The translations under genes and the position numbers were made by a program. Shown in pieces: positions 56,489 through 64,000 of a stretch of 64,000 bases of DNA; the first letter of the stretch is position 1; each line of letters starts with the position of its first letter. The DNA comes from Rhodeus uyekii. Lineage: Eukaryota; Chordata; Actinopteri; Cypriniformes; Acheilognathidae. The stretch covers positions 2,724,501 to 2,788,500 of the forward strand of contig JAWRVZ010000055.1 in NCBI GenBank assembly GCA_037043235.1, given 5' to 3'. Under the pieces are notes generated by a model, which saw nothing but the letters and a program-made list of their open reading frames with translations, ran no database searches and was not told where the DNA came from.

Positions 56489-57387
56489 TCACCAAAAGGG
56501 GGGAAGGCAGAAGGCCTGCAGTACAATAGACCTGACCACATGAGTGGGCACTTTGAGCACGTAGCCTGGTCTGGGATGAAGGAAGGCTTTCACCATCCCA
56601 GGCGCAAACTCAAGGCAAGAGGGAGCTACAGAGAGCACCTGTAGATCCCCAACTCTTTTTAGCGATGTTATAGCTAATAAGAATAATGTCTTTAAAGTGA
56701 GGAACTTTAGGGGAACCTCATCCAAAGGTTCAAAGGTGCCTGGGACAACCCCTGGAGTACCAGGGATAAGTCCCAGGTAGGAACCTTGGTCTGTACTGCA
56801 AGCCTCAGCCTAATAGTACCACGGAGGAAGCGTGTGACGAGGGGGTCCCTGCCAATGGACATGCCACCCAGAGGTACGTGGTAAGCAGCCACGTAGACCT
56901 TCAGGGTGGACGGGGACAGCCCTGCAGTGAATTTATCCTGCAGGAACTCCAGCACTTTGCCAACGTGACAGGTAACTGGGTTCACCTGCTTTTCGCTACA
57001 CCAAGAAGTGAAGAGTCTCCACTTCAGGGCATACAGCTTCCTCGTGGAGGGAGCTCTGGAGTGGAGGATGGTCTCAACAACCTCAGTTGACAGACCAGAC
57101 TCTATGAGCTGGGCCTCCTCAGAGGCCAAGCCCACAGTTTCCACAGTTCTGGGCAGGGGAGACGCATCAAGCCCGCTGCCTGGGACAGAAAATCCTCCCT
57201 GGGATCTCCCGGGGGGCTCAGTCCAGAAGGGACACAAGATCCGCAAAACACACTCTGCCCGGACAACATGGAGCAAATAGTGTGAGACGGACCTTGTCTC
57301 GACGAACTCTCTCCAGAACTCCCAGGAGCAGAGCAATCGGGGAAAAGGCGTACAGACATAGCCTCGGCCATGTCTGAACCATGGCAC
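56489..57387 (-). pseudogene. DIRS tyrosine recombinase, frameshifted
   Basis: The first frame (56707-57387) has the N-terminal core-binding type text SRAPSTRKLYALKWRLFTSW and FLQDKFTAGLSPSTLKVYVA. It shifts frame near 56740 into the frame 56489-56725, which carries LKTLFLLAITSLKRVGDLQV, the box-I region with the catalytic Arg. The C-terminal HxxR/Tyr part was not found intact, so the enzyme is dead. Confidence 0.75.
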
Positions 57388-57812
57388 CCGGCCCGAGCAG
57401 GGCTGGGTGCAAGAGTGAAAACCACAGAGGGCAATGAGTCGATTCCTCGGACGCGAACAGGTCTAATTGTGCTCGGCCGAATCTCAACCAAATCTGCTCC
57501 ACCACCTAGGGGTGGAGCCTCCAAACCCCGGGCCTCGGCCCCTGCCTCGACAGGACGTCTGCTCCCACATTCTAGGTCCTAGGGATGTGAACTGCCCGTA
57601 GATGGAGCAGTCTCCCTTAGGACCAAAGGAGGATCTGCCGCGCCAGTTTTATAATGGTCGCGAGCATAAACCTCCCTGATGATTTATATAGGAGACCACA
57701 GTGGTGCCGTCGGTCTGAGCAACCACATGATGGCCCCTAAGGTCTGGGAGGATCGCCTAAAGCGCCCTCCAAGCAACCATCATCTCTAGCAGGATTATGT
57801 GCCAGGATAACT

Positions 57813-58020
57813 GGTGCTCATGACCTTCGGTGGAGCGGTCTCTCAAGGCCGCTCCCCAGCCCGTAAGGGACGCATCCGACGATAGCATTACGCGTCGACA
57901 AGGAGCTCCCAATACAGGTACTCATGACCTTGGGCGGCGCAGTCTCTCAAGACTGCTCCCCAGCCCGTAAGAGATACATCCGTCGATAGCAATACGCGTC
58001 GACAAGGAGCTCTCAATACG
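57813..58020. repeat. 104-bp tandem duplication inside the DIRS RNase H region
   Basis: Unit 1 begins GGTGCTCATGACCTTCGG (57813) and unit 2 begins GGTACTCATGACCTTGGG (57917). Both contain CTGCTCCCCAGCCCGTAAG-like text and TACGCGTCGACAAGGAGCTC. The units differ at roughly one base in ten, so the duplication is not recent. Confidence 0.85.
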
Positions 58021-58905
58021 GGTCCATGAGACAGAAACCAGGATTCCTTCCACACATCTAAGGCACGTAAGCCTCGCCGCGTGACCTTGATGGTGCGGAA
58101 AGGGTTGCCCCTCGGGGAAAACCCTCTGGTTCTGAGCCACCACTGTAACGACCTCGTACAGCAGCCCGAGCGGGGTAACGCAGGAAGCTGCTGTCTGAGA
58201 ACCAGCACTCGTTGGAAGTGCTTTACAGTGAGTGGCTGGCCTAGTTAAACTCTTTGACGGCTAACAGGACGGAAACGATGCGCACGGGGAAAAACCGTGC
58301 AGACATCATAACCGAAACCCAACAACGCCGAGGAAGGTGGTCCTCTGGAGAGGAGAGAGCACACTCTTCTTTGCGTTTAGCCTCAACCCCAACACATTAA
58401 AGAGCGCGGGAACAACATCTCAATGTTGAACCTCTAGCTGTAGCGACTGGGTAGAAAAACCAGTCGTCAGTATAATCGAGAACTCTGATTCATTAGAGGT
58501 GCAGCGGGGTTAGCGCTGCGACCATGCATATGATGAACGTGCGAGGTGAAAGAGCTAGGCCAAATGGAAGCACTCGATATTGGTAAGCCTTCCCCCCAAA
58601 GGCGAACCTGACGTACTTCCTGTGTTGTGGAAGGATGGAATGAAAATATGCGCCCTTCAGGTCGATTTGACAGACCAGTCCTCGGACCTGATCTGTCACG
58701 ATCTAGTTCAAAGTCAAAATTGATGACGTGATTTAGAAGGCGCAAATTTAGGATGGGCCGCAATCCTCCATCCCTCTTGGGAACGATGAAGTAATGACTG
58801 TAAGCCTGACTTTCTGTCCGAGGGGGGTACATATTTTATGGCCCCTTGCCTCAACAGAGTGTCTACTTCCTGTTCCGTGACCAGAGCCTGCTCAGGGTCC
58901 ACCAC
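57880..58905 (-). pseudogene. DIRS reverse transcriptase and RNase H, broken
   Basis: RT pieces in several frames: HYFIVPKRDGGLRPILNLRL (fingers), QIDLKGAYFHSI (motif A, catalytic Asp), YRVLPFGLALSPRTF (motif B) and, at about 58456-58490, a YTDDW motif C. The RNase H piece at 57888-58000 has VLLSTDVSLTGWGAVL with the first catalytic Asp. Frame changes separate the pieces. Confidence 0.75.
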
Positions 58906-58934
58906 GGTGGGTAGAACCCTGCTAAAAGAAAATA

Positions 58935-58972
<38 letters not shown>

Positions 58973-59596
58973 CAGGACCCAATGAGAAACTTCTGGTAGG
59001 CATGAGATGCGACCAGAAATTCTAATGAGGGAACCAGCCTCTCAAGGCTGGCCTCTGGTGCTTGAGTGGCAGACGCTCCAGGGCCCGGTTTTCAGGGGTA
59101 CGCCTGGAGTGAATGCTCTAGGACCCTCCTTGGAGGGGGCGATCTCCTCAGAGCAACCAGACTCACGGGTGGCAGCTGAGGAGGGACGCCTGTGCGAGGT
59201 CTGGCACCGTAGCGCCAGGACCTCTTTGATGTAGCCTCTTTTGATGTTCTTGGCGAGGATGACGGTCCTCAGATCCGTCCTCTTGCCAGAGGGTTGAGGC
59301 TGGGAGTGCCGGCCCGACCCCCCGGGTTTCTGGAGGGGTTAGCGGGTTGCGACGCTGTGCCTCAGAGCGGCCCATTGTGAGGAGCTCTGGGGCTGTGGCT
59401 GGCTCACAGCCCCTAATTTCAGAGCAACGAGGCAGCGGCACACTGAACGCCACCTGCTGCTAGCAGCCTCCTAGAACTTATCGACGACCGTCTCAACTGT
59501 GTCGCCGAAAAAAGCCCAGAAGACGAGAGAGGGGCGTCCAGTAGGAACTTATTTCCTTATCTTTAAAGGTTTGAGCCGCAGATGCCTCTTTTATAA

Positions 59597-59642
<46 letters not shown>

Positions 59643-60562
59643 AGGATAGATTTATATAATGAAATATATATATGTATGCTCTCATCGAGGTCCCCCAATA
59701 ACCCTGTTTACATTTCACTGACAGCTGTATATTGTATGTAACTGTATGTGAAAATAAAATTCTTGAATCTTATATGCTCGACTGCCCAGGAGAGTAGAAA
59801 TAATTCTCACGGGTTTATAGAGCAGTGTAGGGTTTTTTTTTTGTTTTTTTGCATCAATACTGATTGAGAGAGGTAGCTCGCAAGCGCCTCCTCAGTCTCA
59901 GGATCGATCATTTTATATATCACGGGGGGTGACTCGCGCTAACAGGACGCGTTCATCTAATTATTTATTTTCTTAGGAGGAACGCTTCTTTGCCGGCAAT
60001 AAATAGTCAACATGGCGCGAGTCACTTCCTCGAAAAACTCCTCATACTGGAGAGAAAAGTGGCGAATATTCTCTCATCATTAAATGCTGACAATGTCAAA
60101 ACTCCTCAGAGATAGATCATTGCAGTGTCTGTGCTATATGTAACAGCCCTCGGGCTGCACGGGCACTGGATCTGCCGGGAAAGGGCTGAGATAGAGCAGG
60201 GCTCGTCTCACACCCCGCCGTCTGATCCATTCGCGAATCCCAGGACCCATATCACCGCATATCCTTGACTACAGCGGGACTTGAGCCCTGGGCAGCGCGA
60301 GCCAAGCCTGGACGGACTCAGTGTCAAAGACCGCCAGGCGGGAGCGGAGCATCTGTATGCATGCTCTGCTCCCACGCACACACATAGTAAGTGCGCGTTC
60401 CCACCCGAAATGTAGTGAAGGCAGGAATACGCGCACTACACAGATGTTTGATTCGCCATTTGGAATTTGGAGAGCCCTTTTCTTTTAAACTAGTCTAGGG
60501 AACTCAAACAACCAGCGCGACAACACAACACACTCTCACACTTGTGCTTGCGAAGACAAAAC

Positions 60563-60738
60563 AAGCTACTGCCTCTGGGTTCTGTCGCCCCTTTATGACC
60601 TGGTTCGTGACGTCACCGACCTGCAACCGTCACTCACACTCGGTCGACGGAAGTTTACATATTGTGCTTCGCGAGGCATTGTCCAAGTATTCCCCAAAGC
60701 GATCGAAAGACGCAGCGCGAGTTCCCTTGAAAGGGAAT
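60563..60738 (-). repeat. DIRS terminal repeat (inverted partner of 55707-55906)
   Basis: It reads AAGCTACTGCCTCTGGGTTC through GATCGAAAGACGCAGCGCGA and ends GTTCCCTTGAAAGGGAAT. See the partner for the extent of identity. Confidence 0.9.
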
Positions 60739-60846
60739 AATATATTTTTGTATGTAAAATTTGTATGTACAAGGGATTTTGATTATCTCCCTTCACTATG
60801 ATATTTTAACAAATCATTTTATTAAATTAAATAAAGTCTATTATTT

Positions 60847-61533
60847 AGGGCTATACCCATCTAATTATTTTTCTAGTCGACATCTAGTAGTCATTCATTT
60901 AAGCCATTAGTTTAGATTAATTTAATTACTTAAATATATAGTGGGGGGAATACTAAACCATAATGAGCCATTGATATATATTGGTGTAATATATGCCTAT
61001 TCCGTGCTCAAGTTCACACATAATGCTTGCTGCAAAGAACCAACAAAAGTAATGATTGTGAATGTGTCAGATGCTGACTCGCCATCTAGAACCTTAACAG
61101 TTTTGAAATATGTCTTACTTTTATATATATGACCAAAAACGACAAGAGTATTTTAAGTTGTTTCCGCTATTATCAGGGAAAAAAAATGCAATGAACGCGC
61201 CGGCGCCTCCATGTAATTCAGTAAGCGAGCTATACTTCAGCTTCCACACTCCGCACAAACGCTTGGATATTTGCCTAATAGTGCACACTTATCTAAGTTA
61301 GTGTTAGATCTAGCAGCCATGTAAAGTTGCTGCTAATTACTTGTTTCTTATGATAAGCCATATTTGAGGTTGATGGATCATATACAAACATTTGGATTTA
61401 CTGCCCGACATACTGTAATTACCACAAGGACCCACCGTTACTGATATGTCCCTCCGTGACTTCGCCACTTGCTATGGACTAACCAACTAATACAATTTTG
61501 GGCGGCTATTAGAGGGCAGCCCTACAATTATAA
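60847..61533. mobile_element. Probable hAT-type non-autonomous element
   Basis: The left end is TAGGGCTATACCCATCTAAT with TAGTCGACATCTAGTAG nearby. The right end, reverse-complemented, is TAGGGCTGCCCTCTAATAGC. These look like the 'TAGGGCTG...' ends of fish hAT elements. Both termini are degraded and no clean 8-bp duplication is seen. Confidence 0.45.
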
Positions 61534-61539
61534 GTCAAA

Positions 61540-63340
61540 TTCATATAAATAAAGCCGCCATGGCTTTTATTGACAATCCATTTTGCTTGATGAAAGAAGT
61601 TCAATGCTGTTTTCAGTCTTGCCCTGGGTGTGTGCTGCCCTTTTACATTAGAGGTTATCTTTGAGACAGTTTGTTCTTTTATGAGGAAGTTTTAATATGT
61701 TTGGATCAGAATTCACCCATTGTCACACCCGGTATGCTTATAACCTTGCAGACCTTTCATATCACAGACCTCATCCACCTCTTCAGCAGATGCGGAAAAA
61801 ATGTCTGCTATTTCCTGACCAACATTCCTTTGTTATTGTTTGGATTTTTACTACTAGCGGAACATTAGAATGCATTGTGTTGTGCTAGCACGCAAATTAG
61901 TACACGCATTAATGTATGTGTATGCATTTGTGTGTGTATGAAAGAGCACAAGAAGGAGTTAAAGCTGTTAAGCTCTTATGTAATAACCAAGTGAGGTCAT
62001 TTAAAAGGGTTCTTACAGAGGCAAGCGGATGACTGTTAGAAGCCCTGATAGAATATGATGCTATATATTACTGGAATTGTCACAGTTTTACTGCTCAGAA
62101 GTTACTCATTTCGTTTAAAACTTTTTACCGCTTGACATTTCAACATGGTCTACTGTTCTCCTGTTACTCCTTAAAAAAACACAAACAAATTAGGCAATTG
62201 CTGACAAACAGTAAGAATATAGGGCTGTGAAATGAGTATGGATAGTCCAGATTTGATTTTTTGTTTGATTTGACAATGTTTCCTTCTGTACTGAAAAATA
62301 TAGCTATTTATTTCTATTTATGAATTTCTTTTGTATTTGTTAGTCACACAGTAATAAAATAATCTGTGAGTTTTACATAAAAGTAAAGAATAATCTTTAA
62401 AAGACATTTGCTTTGTAAATGCTTTCGTTTTGGTCTGTCTGCTACCGAGTTCTGTAACAACCCTAATGTACATAAATAACTGATAAAGTAATTTAAATGA
62501 AAAAAAGAAAAGAAATCATCAAATGTGACCTGTGCCGTTTAGTATAGTAGTTTTTCAGCGTGTAAACTAAGGAAACTTGCTGTTAACCAATTAGCAGGTT
62601 TTTACTGTCAGTCTTTTACCATTAAAATTAAGATAGCAGACACATACAAGGACTGAAGAAAGGCACTGTACATTTCTTTTGATTATTCAAAATGAGACAT
62701 CTGAGCTCTGGACAGACAGAAAAGCCATGAGAGAGAAGGAAATTCCACAGTTATCATTTACCTCAGAGGAGGTGGAAAATGAATCGGGTCTGAAAATGAT
62801 GTCATCGGAGCGTGTCTGTGTGTATTATGTTCCTGATGTGGTTCCTGTTTTAGTGGAAAAAGTACTGTGAGAAAAGGAAAGAGATGGAGAGAGTCAAAGA
62901 GGGAGGGGGGGGGGGGATTAGGGGAGGGTTGTGTTTAATTTTGTTTTGTCCTGTCCACTCAAGAACCTGCCCAGTCTCCATGTGCATTGATGATGTCATG
63001 GTTTACTGATACTGAGTTACTCTACTCACATAAACAAACTGGACACACACCCAAATGTGTGATTTGGGTAGTCATTATGAAATTGTATTGTATTGTACTT
63101 GTAATGTATCTAGGATTTCATAATGCTACAATTTCAATAGTTAATATACAACCAGTGAAATATGATTCTCAGTACTATTTTCATTACCATATGATATTAA
63201 ATACTATCCTCTATTTAAAAAGATAAATATAAAAAATAATTGAGGCAATTAAATTTAATCTATTAAATAAAATTTTTTTAACATAATTTAGTTTAATTTT
63301 TTCTTGTCGTAACGAGGTATGATATTACAGTAAGAGGGAA
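61540..63340. other. Intron/intergenic stretch without recognised gene
   Basis: No exon and no definable repeat ends were found. A poly-G run (14 G) lies at about 62905-62918. Confidence 0.4.
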
Positions 63341-63344
63341 GCGG

Positions 63345-63948
63345 AAACCGGCGAACATTTACCACTAAACTTTAATTCCAGAATAAACAAACATAAAACG
63401 AAATTAAAAGTGGCAGTGCCCTCATGGATATCAAGTTCGAGGACGTGTGTGATGTGGAGACAGGACGAGGAAGCACAGGATCATCTTAAATACTCTTTAT
63501 TCAAAACAACAGAAAACCAAAAGACTGATAAACAAACCAAAAACGGCAACACCTAACAGTGCAAAACTCTGAATACTTGGAGGGACAAGGAAAAACGGAG
63601 AATGGCATCCACACACTCATAACTTCCACATAACAACGTCAACAAGAGACCAAGACATGGGGACACAGGAGGGAATAAATACACGAGGGTAAATGCAACA
63701 CACCTGACGAGACTTAGGTAAGTGATTCGATACAGACAAGAGCGTAAAGGACCTGGAAGATACATAAAAGGGACCCGGATGTGAACAACGAGACAAGACT
63801 GTGACAACGGAAGACTGCCGCACACTCATAAATAAAACACAATGTAAAATGTCCAGGCCTGGTCTTCTCTCGTTCTTCATTGTTGCCACTCCTCCTTATA
63901 CGAGTCCGGTGCGTTCTCTCACTGCTCGACCCCGCCCTGCTTGCCACA
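63345..63948 (-). repeat. Ty3/gypsy-type solo LTR, possibly composite
   Basis: On the minus strand it begins TGTGGCAAGCAGGGCGGGG (63948), like the LTR at 42362, and ends near the shared GTTCGCCGGTTTCCGCTTCC (~63345-63365). It is about twice as long as the 42-kb LTR. The middle (about 63430-63800) has text such as CTGACGAGACTTAGG and GGAGGGAATAAATACACGAG that is absent there, so another LTR may be inserted in it. Confidence 0.5.
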
Positions 63949-64000
63949 CTTGTTGATACTGTATATTAGATATTATAAACTTGATTCAACTAGCAAGTGG

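Larger units (their letters stand above)
55707..60738 (-). mobile_element. DIRS-type tyrosine-recombinase retrotransposon, decayed coding, intact termini
   Basis: Order on the minus strand: left terminal repeat (60563-60738), gag-like region (~58910-60540), RT (58440-58905), RNase H (~57880-58210), tyrosine recombinase (56489-57387), internal complementary region (55951-56060), right terminal repeat (55707-55906). This order and the inverted termini are the DIRS-group layout; DIRS elements lack LTRs, protease and a DDE integrase. The coding regions are interrupted by frameshifts, an internal 104-bp duplication and two (AT)n expansions (58936-58969, 59597-59631). The base composition is clearly more GC-rich than the flanks. 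Confidence 0.88.

Noticed and set aside
56097..57582. Plus-strand ORFs over the DIRS element
   Set aside because: The RT, RNase H and recombinase motifs are all on the minus strand; the plus-strand frames show no family resemblance.
43036..64000. Later ablim2 LIM exons within the window
   Set aside because: I looked for the next LIM-domain text (second half of LIM1 and LIM2) and found none; the exon may lie beyond 64000.
1..64000. CRISPR arrays, phage defence systems or other prokaryotic systems
   Set aside because: The gene structure is plainly vertebrate; no regular spacer-repeat array or bacterial operon exists here.

Overview
The window is vertebrate nuclear DNA, almost certainly from a cypriniform (carp/zebrafish-like) teleost. 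Coding sequence is split into short exons with canonical GT/AG junctions. The genes are vertebrate orthologues (mfsd8, zcchc4, cdca9, ablim2). The large introns are full of transposon types typical of fish: DIRS, L2 LINE, Tc1/mariner, hAT MITEs, LTR elements, and tRNA- and 5S-derived SINEs. Nothing bacterial, phage-like or CRISPR-like was seen. I assembled exons by eye from splice sites, reading phase and remembered family sequences; no search was run.

Layout. 1-1992 (+): the last six exons of mfsd8 (CLN7, lysosomal membrane transporter). 3109-13319 (-): a complete 13-exon zcchc4 (28S rRNA m6A methyltransferase), convergent with mfsd8. Inside its ~5.1-kb intron, on the opposite strand, lies a six-exon TRIM-like coiled-coil PRY/SPRY gene (6678-9984, +) with no RING or B-box. 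14006-16809 (+): a complete 10-exon cdca9/borealin-2 (chromosomal passenger complex), head-to-head with zcchc4 across ~690 bp. 18945-43035 and probably beyond the right edge (+): the 5' part of ablim2, with two alternative phase-1 first exons (18945 and 32212) that can both splice to the first LIM exon at 42880. The rest of the window (43036-64000) is best read as the next ablim2 intron or intergenic DNA.

Mobile DNA. The most informative items are four. (1) A ~2.1-kb non-autonomous LTR element (39959-42039, minus strand) with a TTAAT target duplication and LTRs that differ only by one hexamer unit; it sits inside an older Tc1-like copy. (2) A ~5-kb decayed DIRS tyrosine-recombinase retrotransposon (55707-60738, minus) whose inverted termini and internal complementary region are still essentially perfect. 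(3) A 404-bp hAT MITE with an exact 8-bp duplication. (4) Several Tigger-like deletion derivatives. A 5S-rRNA-related SINE is nested in another degraded LTR element near 50 kb.

I found no convincing new biological system. The points most worth checking are the nested antisense TRIM-like gene, the paired ablim2 promoters, the very young LTR element carrying a repeat-rich ORF, and the intact DIRS end geometry.
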